A stretch of DNA of 64,000 nt from Pogona vitticeps. Lineage: Eukaryota; Chordata; Lepidosauria; Squamata; Agamidae. The notes under the pieces are model-generated. The model worked only from the letters and a program-made list of their open reading frames with translations. It did no database searches and had not been told where the DNA came from. This document shows positions 18,142 through 30,285 of the stretch, piece by piece. Where the stretch lies: assembly GCF_051106095.1 (NCBI RefSeq), contig NC_135783.1, positions 60,739,947-60,803,946 of the forward strand, in the 5' to 3' direction. The stretch's first letter is position 1, and every line of letters begins with the position of its first letter. A program made the translations under genes and the position numbers.

Positions 18142-20600
18142 AGCCTTGATCTATCAGCTCTCCGGCTCTTCTCCATTCTGTCCACCCAAACTGTGTTTGG
18201 CGCTGTCTGTTAATTTTTGAATGTGAATAATAGGATAAAGGAAAATCAACGCCAAATTGACATTTGGAATAAATAAATGATGAATTTCAATATTACATCA
18301 AGTGAATCTCTAACTGCTGAAGCATCATATTACATGATTGTGACTCCAGTCCTGTGACTGCTTATGTGAAGATAAGCACTGAGAAGAAACAGCTTACACA
18401 TGAAGTGCCCTACATAGAAGTTTTTATCCATATTTTGCCATTCAGTCCTCTGACTCAATGCTTTCATTTCCTCTTTTTTCAGAAAAAGTGGTAAATGTTT
18501 GATGTTCAGCTTTTTGTATAACCAGGTTCAACTGTTCAAGATTAAGAAAAACACTTTTTCCAAAATACCATTACCTATTTTTGTCAGTCTGCTCTTCTGT
18601 TATCCTACTCTGTAAAATCTAATTTAAACAAGAATTGCCAGTAACTGATTTTCACTTTGTCTTTTCACATAAAGTCCAAAAAGGAGCACTTTAATTACCA
18701 TCTGAACCCTGATTGTTTTTATTTTCATATCTTACACTAATTTGAACTTTTTAAAAAAGATTGCTGCTGTGTTATGTTCTCTGAATTTTTTAAAAAAACT
18801 GAAACAGATGCCTATTTTGCTGTCAATTTTGTTAAATTGTGGTTTTATATGTTGAATACAGAGGGCAAGCATTCTCTGTTGCATTTGGGTTTTCTGAGTG
18901 ACTGGTTTGCACCACGTGAATTTGACACTACCCGTACTGTCCTTGGAACTGAAAACTGGGTGCAGTTTACTGGGAGCTTCATCTGTAAAAGCCATTAGAA
19001 ATAAAAATCATTCAAGAGCACATTCAAGAGCATTCAAGAATCGGAACTTAACACGGTTCCAATTCTTTGAACAGGGCCTGTGCAGATGAACTGCTAGGTG
19101 GACTCTGCCCATGTCATGCCATTAGATCCCTGTAAGGGCTTTTCTAGGCTTTTAGATGTATTGACAAACACCCCTTCTGCTACCTTGATGGGAGATCTTT
19201 TGTGACTCATTTTAAAAGCTTTTTGCTACTGTGTGTGAAAGGTAGTACAACTGAAAACCAGAGATAATGTTTTCTCTTAAAGCAATAGTGTTCCTTTTCA
19301 TTTGCAGTTTAATCCCTCAGTTCTCCTACATAGTGTCAGGGGTGCACTAAACGCATTAAGACTGAAGTGCATTGCTACAGCCTTAATAATGTAGAGATTT
19401 TTATATTGTTGCAGAAGTTTAACATTGGCCTCTGATAATACAAAGTTATGTTTAACAAAGGGGGAAAATACTTTCTTTAAGGTGAGGAAGCAGTAGAGAG
19501 AAAAGTTCTTTCACCAGGTATTAGGAATTTTTTATTTGGATGGGAGCATGTATGGTCAGAAGGAATCCCCTGAAGAGAAGCTTTCACATTCTACCAGCCT
19601 TATAAATACAAGCCTCCTCACTTACACGTTAAATTGTTTATTCCTTGATCCCCTCATTCAATCAGAACAATGTGAGTGTACTTGGACAATTTTAGCATCT
19701 GTATAGTTTGTACTCTTAGAGACCTTTTCTATGGAAAGCTCAGTAATTTTTATTTTAAAAAAAAGCTTACTATTCATGTAAAACATGAACAAGCATTGTG
19801 TTTAGTGACAACTGACAGGAGGGGGGAAATTGAGTTTTGTGAAAGCATAATTAGGGAAACTTACAATGAGAGTCTTCATGAATTTTTGGTCCCCCCATCC
19901 CCTCCAAATGACTAATAGTTTTATTTTTCTCTTCATCCTGATAAATCAGAAGAAAACATGTCTACTGTAAGTGCCTCTGCAAGCCTGACCAAGGAGTGTA
20001 AATCTTTAATATTTGGTCTGCAGTGCAATGCACTGTTTTAGGCCTAAGTAACATCATTTCTAACTTTTAACTGCTTTTGTATTACGTTTAATGTGCTAGA
20101 AATTCACAACATAAGCCTTTACATTTTTATTTGTCCCTTGATTCAAGATAGCAGTGCTTGCTGGGGAGATATAAAATGTACTTAAATCTCTCAGTTTGTT
20201 ATTTACAAAAGGTCATCAAACTGGATCTTATAATGTCCATTTAGAAACTGTTTGTATCAGTTAAATCTTCAGCCTTGGGCATCACCAAGCAGGAACCTGT
20301 TTCAGACTATTTTTAAACTGTCTTACAGCCTGTATATGTGTTTCATCTTGGTTAAAGATAAAGCTTCATAATGCTATTTTTATTTCATGACATTAGCCAG
20401 CTGTAAAACACAAGACTTTTATCTAGCAGGCAAAGAAATTCAGGATACGTTTTCAGATTTCCTATGAAGTCATGTAACTTTTGAAAAGCAGTGTTCATTA
20501 CTGAAAGAGCTCTCAAGTTGCTTGTAAAGCTAATCTAATTAAAAGATGTATAAAGGTTCTTGAAACAATGTGGTGGTGATTTGTAATTATGTAGCATTTT
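18142..20600 (+). other. EGLN1: Probable EGLN1 3' UTR and downstream DNA
   Basis: The 2.4 kb after the stop codon is unusually free of transposons compared with both sides, as expected for a long 3' UTR. AATAAA hexamers lie at 18269-18274 and 19000-19005, among others; I cannot say which is used. The boundary is inferred. From 20600 to 22085 I see no gene and no recognisable repeat. Confidence 0.45.
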
Positions 20601-22087
20601 TAAAGCCTACTCCACAGCAACTAATTAGTAATCTGATAAAGGGAGTGTGTGGATCTGTTTTTAGCTGTCAGTGGCATTATAGCTGCAGTCAAGGGTCTCT
20701 TGTTAGCTTCATTTGTAAACCCTGTTTTTAATTATCTAGCTGTGATTGTTTTTAAAAGAGAAGAGTTGAGGGCAGCGGTGGACGGATAGCCAATTGTGAA
20801 CATTTTATCTCTGATCACATGGAAATGGTCCATTGCTCTTTTTCCTGCTGTAAACAAAGTCAGGCCTTGGTATGTTTTTTTAAGCACAGCATTTAGACAT
20901 CATACATATGGACTGAATTCAGGCCTAAGAAAAATTGTTTCTGATTGTTGGATCCCTCTGGTATAAATACCTGGATATTTCTGGTAAGGTCCTGTCTTCA
21001 GATTGTTGCTAATGTACTGTACTGTGAAATACATATTCATGACAGGATTGGCTTACTCTCCTGGGCAAGAAAAATATTTACCAGTTAGAAAGCTCTAAGG
21101 ATTTACTTAATTGCCTGCAAAGACTACTCTTGTTTACTGTGCTGCTGCTTCTTGGCTACACACTATCTTCTGCTGACTGATACTAATAACTCTAAAGCAA
21201 AATTAGGTTCTCTGTGTCTTCAGTGATTTTAGCTTGATCATACTTAAACAGACATATAGTTCACTATGAGAAATAACTACTTTTAAATATTAAAGGGACA
21301 CATTTGTGTTCTTGCTATTTATTTCTTTTTGAAAGACAATACACAGATAAACTTAGTAGTATTGTATAATTTCAAAAACATCTCCAGGCTATGTTTTGCT
21401 GTGTTTGTATAATTTTAATTAGTGGAAAGAAACGGAATCTATCAAAACCCCAACAAAAATATGCCAACAAGTATGTAAAAACAAAACAATGGGCTGCAAA
21501 CTAGAAATGTCACTTTCCAAAGGAAAATGATGCCAAAGATTATAGTAAGTATAGAACCAGTGATTAATTCCCCATGCAAGCAAAGTGATGCTTAAGATTT
21601 TGCAGGAAACATTTTTACTGTTGATAGACCAAGACAAGAAGCATTGGAGATCATACTGCAAATGTGTGGTCAAGTAATGGAGCATACCAAAGAATTGCAA
21701 AAGAAAAACAGTAGTGCTTTATAAATCACAGCCAAACCTTTGACTGGACCAGAGGAGCTATGGATTGCTCTAAAAGAAATGGCTATGCCACAACATTTGA
21801 TCATCCTGTGCTCTGGGCAAAAGAATGCTGTTAGGACAGAATAATGGAGAAACGCAATAGTTTGCTATAGGTAAGTTGCTCAGAGAACAGTGTATTTATC
21901 TCCCTATCTTTGAAATATATATGTAGAACATGAAAAACTGGATGGAGTGAATAAAGTGGAGGAACTGTCAGTAGTTTCAGATATGCAGATGATGACTGTA
22001 TTACTAATGGAAAGCAGCAATGACTCAAAATTGCTGCAGGAGAGGGCTAAAGGAGAAAGTGCAAAACAGGATTAGTTAACATTGTGC

Positions 22088-22232
22088 TAAATGCCATCAA
22101 TTCACTTCTGACTTACAACAGCTCTAAACAGTGGTTTTACTCTTGCTATTCCTCAGTGAGTTTCTATGGCCAAGCAAGGAATGAACCCAGATCTCCAGAG
22201 GTATACTCTGTCCACCCAAGCGGTTCAGTAGA
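22088..22232 (-). mobile_element. Dispersed SINE/LINE-tail repeat, copy 1
   Basis: ATGCCATCAATTCACTTCTG followed by ACTTACAACAGC, then GGCCAAGCAAGGAATGAACC and CAGATCTCCAGAG. Reverse-complemented, this gives a B-box-like GGGTTCATTCC, so it is probably a minus-strand tRNA-derived SINE. Related blocks lie at 40500 and 55925. Confidence 0.5.
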
Positions 22233-22323
22233 GAATTAGCTGCTTTTTTATATTCTAATTTCTTCAAGTCCAGAAAAAATACAGTACACTGTTGCGAAAT
22301 CATCTGGATGTACTTCTGTAGAG

Positions 22324-22989
22324 CAGGGATCCCCAACCCCTGGGCCCTGGACCGGGTCTGATCCGTGGCCTTGGAAGGACCGGGCCACCAGGACAGATGA
22401 GCGGCAAGTAGGAAATTTAGAGCACACAAGCCAGAGGCGGTGGGGAGCGCAATGCTTCCCTTCACTAAGTGATCTTTGGCGCCGGCAGCTTCTGAGCAAC
22501 GAAGATAACCGCTGAAGTAAGCTGCCTCCTCCATCCTCTGGGTCTTCCCTGCCTGCTGGTGCAACTTGGACAGAAGGGACAGGGGAGCTCTGGTCACCAG
22601 AGGGAGAGAGTAGTGGACTGGAGTTGTCCTGGGAGGGAAGGAAGCCCCCGCTGCTGAAAAAACTGAAGGGACACAGAGGGGGCCAAGGAAGGAAAGCTCA
22701 CCTGGTCCAGTCAGGTCCTCGGACATTCCTGCCTGTGCCAAGGGGAGACGACGGTGGCAGTCGGCCATGGAGTGTGTGCCCATGGGAGAGTTAGCAGCTG
22801 GGTGGGCGGCTGAGCAGGTGGGCTGCCGGTCCGCCCTTCAGCAAGGCTCCCCGAGGGCTGACTCGCCACCTTCTTCTCGGCTGAGATGCGCACTCCTTGC
22901 AGAAGAGGGGACGAACTGCTCATGACAGCCTGCGGGAGAATGGTCTTCAACTAAACTGGCCCTGGTGTCAAAAAGGTTGGGGACCACTG
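22324..22989. mobile_element. hAT-Tip100 (Zaphod-like) element, internally deleted
   Basis: The left end is CAGGGATCCCCAACCCCTGG, followed by GACCGGGTCTGATCCGTGGC. The right end is CCTGGTGTCAAAAAGGTTGG then GGACCACTG. These match the Zaphod pattern (product-scale CCGTGG block, inverted GGTTGGGGACC). No clear 8-bp target duplication is seen (CTGTAGAG against AGCATTTA). The 666-bp interior is GC-rich; its overlapping reading frames show no transposase motif. Confidence 0.7.
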
Positions 22990-24340
22990 AGCATTTATCC
23001 AAAGAGACATCCGTGTTCTTGCTTGACACTATGTATTCCAACTTCCTTTTCTTGACAGAGGGTCTTCTGGCGTTAGTATGTAAAATATGCCAATGTGTTC
23101 TTTTAATGCACTTTGGCTTCTCTGGCAGTCATGTCCTGCTGCATGTTCCCTGGTTGAATGACTGGGAACATTTATGCCTTAATTCCTAGGGATTAGTTGT
23201 CTCATTAGAGAGGTGCTCCTCCTAGAAACTGTCTTAGATCTTTCCAGGAGATAATTAAAAAGCTGCTTTGTCACCTTTTCTATATTAAGTACCCACAGTC
23301 TGGTTCCATTTCTGTATAAACTGAATGTGTTCCATTTGTACAGTATCATCTTCTCCCAAATCACTGTGCAGCATTTAGATGTGTATGATGTCAGTGTCTT
23401 ATACTTTGAGAGCTCTCAAGTTTGATTATCGCATGTGCCTGTCTGTGGAACAGGTGGTATTTCTATGAATGTTATCATGAGGTTCTTTGAGTTCAACATC
23501 CTCCACAGAAGCCAAAATGTTGGTTTCAGAGACATATAACCACATTTCATCAAATTACAATATTAGTGGTAACTCTTACCTTGCACTGTCTACAAATGTA
23601 TCTAGGTGGCCCGTAATGTATGCAAACTTTGTCACCATCAGGTAGGGGCTTCATAATGTACTCAACATAGTTGAGTCCTTTTAAAAGAAACGTGTTGCTC
23701 TTACTCTGAATTGTGCCCTCCTTCCCTGAGTTCCTGACCATGGCAACAAACCAGCAAAGCCTTTACCATATTGCTAAAAGTCTACATCCCATTTCCCTGC
23801 TGGGATTATAGCAATCCTGCATGCACTAATACTTGGTATCTGAGGCAGGGAGCTTTACAACCTAATGTGATTGTCTTCTGCCACTAACTTGATTGATAAA
23901 ATTCTTTTGGCATTTGAGGCAAACCCATGCACCCTCTTCCTGTTTGCCTGCTTGCTTGTTTTGCTTTTGTTGTTGATATCACTCTTTCTCTGGCCTTTCT
24001 CCAAGCAGCAAGTATAGAGGGTTTATCCATGGGATAGAGACTCCCTTTCCCTCTCTTTTCCTTTCTGACTTTAACTAAATGGTAACTGTAAGTAAAGATG
24101 CATTTTACTACTTTAAATGCTTCTAGAGTGTTTTACTATGTAGAGCACTAGTGTTGAGACTGAGCTGATCTCCCCACATTTCTGTGACTTCTTTTCTACC
24201 TCATACTCTGCTAACTAAAAGAACAATCAAAAGTAGCTTGTCTTAGAGAGATAGCTGACCAGTATTTTTCAGGTGTTACTGTTTTCTAAGTGCTGTGATT
24301 TTTCCCTCTCTCCCACCATCCCCAACTGAATCACACGCTA
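22990..24340. other. Intergenic stretch, nothing identified
   Basis: I looked for exons, repeats with termini and RNA genes on both strands and saw nothing I could support. Confidence 0.5.
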
Positions 24341-24346
24341 GCTGAA

Positions 24347-24450
24347 GAGAGTTGTTTTTGTTCTAGAGTTGTTTTTGTTCTAGAGCCGCTTAGAGAGGTC
24401 GCAATGACCAGATAGGCGGGGTATAAATGGAATAAATAAATAAAATAAAT
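24347..24450 (+). mobile_element. L2-type LINE tail with short tandem duplication
   Basis: A 17-bp unit AGAGTTGTTTTTGTTCT occurs twice, followed by AGAGGTCGCAATGACCAGAT and AGGCGGGGTATAAATGGAAT, ending in AAATA repeats. The tail matches L2 3' ends elsewhere in the window (31190, 42030, 55740). Confidence 0.5.
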
Positions 24451-24568
24451 TCTTTTTTCTGAACTCCTTTTTTTCTGATATCAGTAACCAAACTCACTCA
24501 TAAATATAAAGATGAATTTTGATCAAAATAGAAGTTATACTGAAACTTTAATAGAACTTTCAAGGCTT

Positions 24569-24644
24569 CTTTCTGCTATTTTTTCTCAGTGGAAGATTAG
24601 ACTGAACTTTCTGCTATTTTTTCTCAGTGGAAGATTAGACTGAA
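24569..24644. repeat. Perfect 38-bp tandem duplication
   Basis: Units 24569-24606 and 24607-24644 are identical. The partial word GAAGATTAG follows again at 24642. Confidence 0.95.
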
Positions 24645-24659
24645 GATTAGGACTACAGA

Positions 24660-25385
24660 TAGGGTCCTGCAAGTCCATTACTGTATTGAAAATAATGAAC
24701 CAGGAGAAAGAGAAGCAGAAGCAAGCTCTAGGATAATATGGAAAAACATTGATTCCATAGCAGAAGCAGTGATCGGTGAAAGCTCATCAGACCAGCAAAT
24801 TATGTAAATGAATGTGAATCTGCTAAAGACATGTTAAATGCCCTAGAGAAATCCTCTTATTTTATCACTTTTAAATCACAAGCTGTCTGGATCAGGGGAT
24901 TCCTGAGATGGAGACATTATTCTAAGAAGGACTGTGAAGCATACATAAATGCTTTGTTAACTATATTGATAAGTCTGACTGAATTTAACTTCAATGATAA
25001 ACAAAAAGGGCATCCTTGCAGGAATACTGGATGAAAATTTTGATGATTTTATACCTGCTCTGGATAGTAAACAGGAATCAAACTTGGAAGATGCTCTGAA
25101 TTGAATTAGACAGGAATACATCAAACAAAGGAACTTTCCTGAGATATTCAGACCAAAATGACTCAAATTACCTAGTGAATGGAAAGGACAATAGGAAAGC
25201 CACTCCTCAGAGCCAACCACATTCCTGCTAGAATTGTGATGAGAATGGTCATTTAGCCGATGAATGTCCACCCACCCACTCCGAGATTTTTCAGGCAAAG
25301 TTGGCAAAACCAATTCTGACACAAAAGAGTAAAAAGCATTTCGGAACCGTTTCTGTGAAAAAGAGAAAAGGAAGAATCAAAAATT
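24660..25385 (+). mobile_element. LTR-retrotransposon gag remnant (fossil)
   Basis: Plus-strand translation shows a gag-like helical stretch (residues such as GFLRWRHYSKKDCEAYINAL and TEFNFNDKQKG) and, near 25220-25265, one CCHC zinc-knuckle pattern (C-x2-C-x4-H-x4-C). This resembles the gag of Copia-type elements, though the family is uncertain. The piece is broken in several places. No LTRs, protease, integrase or reverse transcriptase are next to it. A domesticated gag is unlikely given the decay. Confidence 0.45.
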
Positions 25386-25397
25386 TTAAACTTAGCT

Positions 25398-27540
25398 TAA
25401 GAACATAAGAAGAGTCCTGCTGGATCAGGCAGAGGACTCATCTAGTCCAGCTTCCTGTATCTCTCTGGCCCCACCAGATGCCTCTGGGAGCACATGAGAC
25501 AAATAGATACCTGTCTCCTAATAACCCCTCCTCTGCAACTGCCATTTGGAGGTACCTTCCTTTGAAGCCTGGAGACTGTACATTCCCATCATGGCTTGTA
25601 ACCTGCAATGGACTTTTCTTCCAGGAATCTGTCCAATCCCCTTGTGGCGGAACAAAAAAAAATGTCATTCCTGCATGTCACTCAGAGGATAGAGCAGGAG
25701 GGGCGGAGTCAGAAAGACAGCTGGAGGAGACAGTTAAGGACAGTTGGAATCAGATAGGGATAGAGAGAATTAGGGACAAGAAGATGTGGAGAGAGCTAGG
25801 GTTTAGGAATAGATAAAAAGGGGTTAAGAAAGGAATATTGAAAAGTAAAACATATTGAACAAGCAGGAATGAACACATAAGCATAACATGAGAAATACCA
25901 GTGATTGAATCCATGATCTAATATATGCACACCTGAAACAGTTATATATTTGATTCTCCTCATGATTTTGTTCATTAATAAAAGAATATTTGATCAAACC
26001 CCTGCTTCCTAAGTTATATGAGCAGCTCCTGTGTGTGGGAATTGTAGTGGTACTAGGAGAAATACCTGGTGGCAGTGAAAAGAAGAAAAAAAGGCGTGTT
26101 TACCTTTGTGGAGCCCAAAGAAATAAAGGGGCAACCAGGGGGATCGCCACACCCCTTTTAAAGGCATCTAGGCCAGATGCCATCACAACATCCTGTGGCA
26201 AGGAGTTCCACAGACTAACAACATGCTGGGTGAAGAAATATTTTCTTTTGTCTGTTCTCACTCTCCCAACACTCAATTGGAGTGGATGTCCCCTGGTTCT
26301 AGTATTGCATGAGAGGGAAAAGAGCTTCCCTCTCTCCACTTTATCCATCCCCTGCATAATTGTATCCATCTCAATCATGTCCCCCTCAGGGGCCTTTTCT
26401 CTAGACTAAAGAGCCCCCAAAATTAGCCTTTCCTCATAAGGGAGGTGTCACAGTCCAGAAATCCTTTTAATTGCTCTCTTCTGCATCTTTTCCAGTTCTA
26501 ATATTTATGAGGTTTGGCAACCAGAACTGTATGCAGTATTCCACATGCGGCCTTACCATCATTTTGTACAATGGTGTTATAATGTTGGCTGTTTTATTTT
26601 CAATTCCCTTTTTCATGATACCTAGCATGGAATTGGCCTTCTTCACTGCTGCTGCACACTGGGTTGACACTTTCATCAAGCTGTCCACCAGCACACCAAG
26701 ATTTCTTTCCCGATACATCATGGACAGTTCAAAGCCCATTAGTTGATAACTAAAGTTTTGATTTTTTGGCCCAATGTGCATTACTGAATTTTTTTATATA
26801 TTGAAACACATTTGCCATTTTGCTGCCCATTCTCCCAGTTTGGAGAGATCCTTCTGGAGCTCTTCACAATCCCTTCTGGTCTTCACCACCCAGAAAAGTT
26901 TTGTATCATCTGCAAACTTGGCCACCTCAGTGCCCATCCCAGTCTCCAGGTCATTTATGAACAGATTGAAAAGCATTGGTCCCAGGGTAGATCCCTGGGG
27001 CACACCGCTTTTCACCTCTCTCTACTGTAAAAATTGCCAATTGATACTTACTGTTTCCTGGTTCTCAACCAATTCTCAGTCCATAAGAGGATCTGCCCTC
27101 TTATCCCCTTGACTGTGGAGTTTTCTCAGCAGCCTTTGGTAAGGGACCGTGTCAAACACCTTCTGAAAACCCAGATAGACAATATCCACTGGTTCACCCG
27201 CATCCAAATGCCTGTTGACTTTTTCAAAGAATTCTAAAAGGTTTGTGAGGCAAGACTTACTCTTATAGAAGCCATGGTGATTTTCCCTAAGCAAAGCTTG
27301 TTATTCTATGTGTTTTAAGATTTTATCTTGATGAGGTTTTCCACCATCTTCCCTGGAAGAGACGTTAGGCTCTGCAGTTTCCTGTAGTTTCCTGGGTCCC
27401 CCTTCTTCCCTTTTTAAAGATTGGTGAGACATGCTATCCTCCAGTCCTCTGGCACTGTGGCCATTTTAAGATATAAATTGTGTATTTTATTTAAGAGATC
27501 AATAACTTCATTTCTCAGTTCCTTAATAACCCTTAAGAAT
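25398..27540 (-). mobile_element. CR1/L3-type LINE, 5'-truncated, split by a solo LTR
   Basis: On the minus strand the reverse transcriptase reads in order: HHGFYKSKSCLTNLLEFFEK with VDIVYLGFQKVFDTVPY (motif A region), SGVPQGSTLGPMLFNLFIND, AKFADDTKLF (catalytic FADD), then NLGVLVDSL and the MRPHVEYC region, and the C-terminal GRVRTDKRKYFFTQHVVSLW. The 3' UTR reaches 25398, with the CCTGATCCAGCAGGACTCTT tail. Reading frame changes show it is inactive. An LTR sits at 25643-26151 in the 3' part. Confidence 0.85.
25643..26151 (+). mobile_element. Solo LTR (endogenous retrovirus or LTR retrotransposon), fossil
   Basis: The 509-bp block begins TGTGGCGG and ends CGCCACA and is bracketed by the 5-bp duplication CCCCT (25638-25642, 26152-26156). 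It splits the 3' part of the CR1 LINE precisely. A TATA-like GATAAAAAGGGG at about 25813 and an AATAAA at about 25977 mark promoter and polyadenylation regions in plus orientation. With no second LTR or internal genes, it looks like a recombined solo LTR. It is younger than the LINE. The 5-bp duplication does not settle the family. Confidence 0.8.
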
Positions 27541-28539
27541 GTTAGGCAGTCAAAATGATGAAACATGATGACTACCGGTATATGCTATTTTCAGGATCAG
27601 AGGCAACATCCCAGTTGCTGGGGAACACAGCACCTTCTATAAAGCTGTCTAATCCTGTTAAAAATTCACAAACGTCAACTAGTATTGCAGTCATTTACAA
27701 CTAAAGCAAGCAGGAACCACTGCTTTTCTCTCCCCTAAACCACCCACCATTTCCTTGCACTACTGTGTTCCAATATTATGGGAGAGGGAAATCTAGGCTC
27801 ACACCTACAGTTGCCCTCCTGCTCTTCTTGGGTTTTATTCAGAGGAATCTGGTTAGCCACTGGGCAACGGAAAGGGGACCAGGTTGGCTTTTGCTTTCCT
27901 ATGACATGGCTGTTATGTTATTGACTCTTTTTTTAAATGTTCCAAATTACATGCCCATATATCAGATTTACAGTAATGATATAAAATTCTGTAATGAGAT
28001 ACACACAGCATTTTAGAATTTCAGTTCTGCCCTGGCTAGAGCACCATCTAGTGTCTGTTTTGGAAAACAAAACAATGCTGCTTGAGTATTACCACTGGGC
28101 AGGTGGGTGGGGGGGAATAGTGTTTACCTGTAGCTAAAATAGAACTGCAACATCCAGGGAGTGGAGATGCCAATTTTTCATCAATCCCCACTACCTTTAA
28201 GCAGAAGGAACACTTACTATGTATTGATGTTTTCCTATTATCAGCTGCCATGAAGATCGACATCAGGCAGGCAGAACACTTTTCAAATAAAATAATGGTT
28301 GCATTGCAAGACTTCTTCCAGTAGCTATCCTGAAACTCCAGTCCTGACAAACAAGGCCTTGAACACAAAATCAAGTCACTTCCTCAGAATTCCAATGTGG
28401 TACATTTAACATTTTTAAATGCACATTTTCAAATTAAGCAGTCAGGGACTTACTGTGAGAAATGCCCAAAAGATATTTGAAAATATTGCCCATCCTAGCT
28501 AAAGCTTAACACAAAGGTGGATCCATGCAATCCAACAGC

Positions 28540-28690
28540 AGTCATGAAGTATGACAGAATAACCTTGGAGGTCATCTAGTCCAGACAATGACCAGAGGTG
28601 TGCACTGCAGGACAGGATGTGATTATAGTCTATGTAACAGATTGCTGTCAAATCTTTCCAAAAATAGCTTGAGACAGCCCGTCGCCTTCC
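28540..28690. mobile_element. Possible CR1 tail fragment
   Basis: CCTTGGAGGTCATCTAGTCC followed by a decayed GACAATGACCAGAGG-type stretch resembles CR1 3' regions. Around it, 27545-28535 and 28700-29095 contain no gene that I recognise, apart from a (TTCC)n run at about 28946-28973. Confidence 0.35.
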
Positions 28691-28945
28691 AAGACAGGAT
28701 GTTCCAATGTCAGAACAGGTCTCCCCATCAAAAACCCAACTCTGCTTCCTTGCAATTTCTACTCTTTAGTACAAAACTAGCCTTTTGAGCAACAGACCAA
28801 GTCTGCCCTCTCTTCTCTACCTTAGCTTGTTTGATAAACCTCAAGTTCATGCATCCTTGCCTCTAAATACCCAGAGCCCATTCAATGTTCCATTCATCCT
28901 AACCATTCTTTGCTATTCCATATATAAATCATTCTCTTGGAGATA

Positions 28946-28973
28946 CTCTTCCTTCCTTCCTTCCTTCCTTCCT
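28946..28973. repeat. (TTCC)n microsatellite
   Basis: Seven tandem CTTC/TTCC units. Confidence 0.9.
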
Positions 28974-29099
28974 TTATCACATCTTTACCCTACGAAAAGA
29001 TCCAAGATTAAATTTAAAAACAGTTCATTATTCAAATATTAAATAAATTAATAATATCTATTTAGTAATGCTAGGTAAAGCATTACTAAAACAGATACA

Positions 29100-29360
29100 G
29101 AAGCAACAAAATGCAAACCATCTCATTTTAAAACCTCTCTTAGTCTGTCACTAAGGAAAAGCCTGCCTGAAAAGAAAAGTCTTTGCCTGCTTGCGGAAGG
29201 ACAGCAACAATGGGGCCAACCTGGCCTCCCATGGCAGGGGTGGAGTTCCAGAGTCTGGGAGCAGTGACAGAGAAGGACCTCCCTTGTGTCACCACCAGAA
29301 TGGTGAGCCTCCTCTGATTATCTGGGCAGGTTCATAAAGGGAGATATGGTCTTTGAGATA
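29100..29360 (-). mobile_element. LINE 3'-end fragment, second copy of the 14770 family
   Basis: AAGCCTGCCTGAAAAGAAAA, GTCTTTGCCTGCTTGCGGAA and GGCAGGTTCATAAAGGGAGA match the element at 14980-15230. Same orientation, truncated at both ends. Confidence 0.55.
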
Positions 29361-29635
29361 GTTTGTAAGGATTAGAATAATAATGTGTAGTCACAGACAT
29401 CCTTGGGTTTCTTACTTAGTCTCAATGTATAAAATAGAGGCGTATCATTAACACAGGCTGGAAAACTCATAATTACCAAAAAAATTTGAAGAATTCCTTT
29501 TTCAAGCTCTGAATAAATGAGTATAGGCCAGCACTGCTGAGAATTGCTGTGGAATATTAATTTTTAGTAATTTTACTTTCCTTTAGTTCATAATGCCTGA
29601 GCTTTGATTTCATGTGTCAATATACAAAACCTATT

Positions 29636-29995
29636 ATTATTATTATTTATTTTATTTATATCCCGCCTATCTAGCCAACTCAGGACCACTCTAGGCGGCT
29701 AACATCAGGTAATAAAAGTATACATACATACATACAACAACGTAAATAATAAAAACTTTACAAAAATAGAAACCAAGTGGAGCGGAAAAGAAAAGAAACA
29801 TCAGGGATTGTCTGGAGGGAAGGCCTGCCGAAACATCCATGCCTTCAATTGCTTCTTAAAGATACCCAGTGAGGGAGCCCCGCGAATCCCAGGAGGTAGA
29901 TTGTTCCAGAGGCGAGGAACCACTGCCGAGAAGGCCCGATTTCTTGTCTTCTCCTTCCGGGCCTCCCTCGGCGTTAGGCTCCTCAGCCTCACCTC
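29636..29995 (-). mobile_element. L2-type LINE C-terminus and tail
   Basis: The minus strand encodes the typical L2/CR1 ORF2 C-terminus: FSAVVPRLWNNLPPGIRGAP, then SLGIFKKQLKAWMFRQAF. The 3' UTR includes CCGCCTAGAGTGGTCCTGAG and an ATTATT tail at 29636. The frame is open over 63 residues, so this is one of the better preserved LINE pieces here. Confidence 0.75.
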
Positions 29996-30285
29996 CTATC
30001 CTCAAACAGTATCATCTGAAGCTCACTACAGCTGCATAAGAGCTAGCTTTCCATTTGGTCCTCTTACACTCCTTGATAAAGCAAAGTACTGCTGTGATGT
30101 GCAATTAAGCAAGAGGCCATTACAGAAAAACTCAGAACAGAACACGGCAGATAGTCAACTGGATTCCTTTTAGGTGTTTTCTTCAATGAAAGAAATGACA
30201 TTGTCTCCCTGCAGTCTCAAAAGTTATCAATGCAGTAAAGGCTACCATATGTGCAAATGTCTGTGCTGGTGAGTTCCCCACAGGC

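Noticed and set aside
22124-22783. 219-codon minus-strand frame
   Set aside because: It covers the GC-rich interior of a hAT element and continues past its end with no domain; composition explains it.
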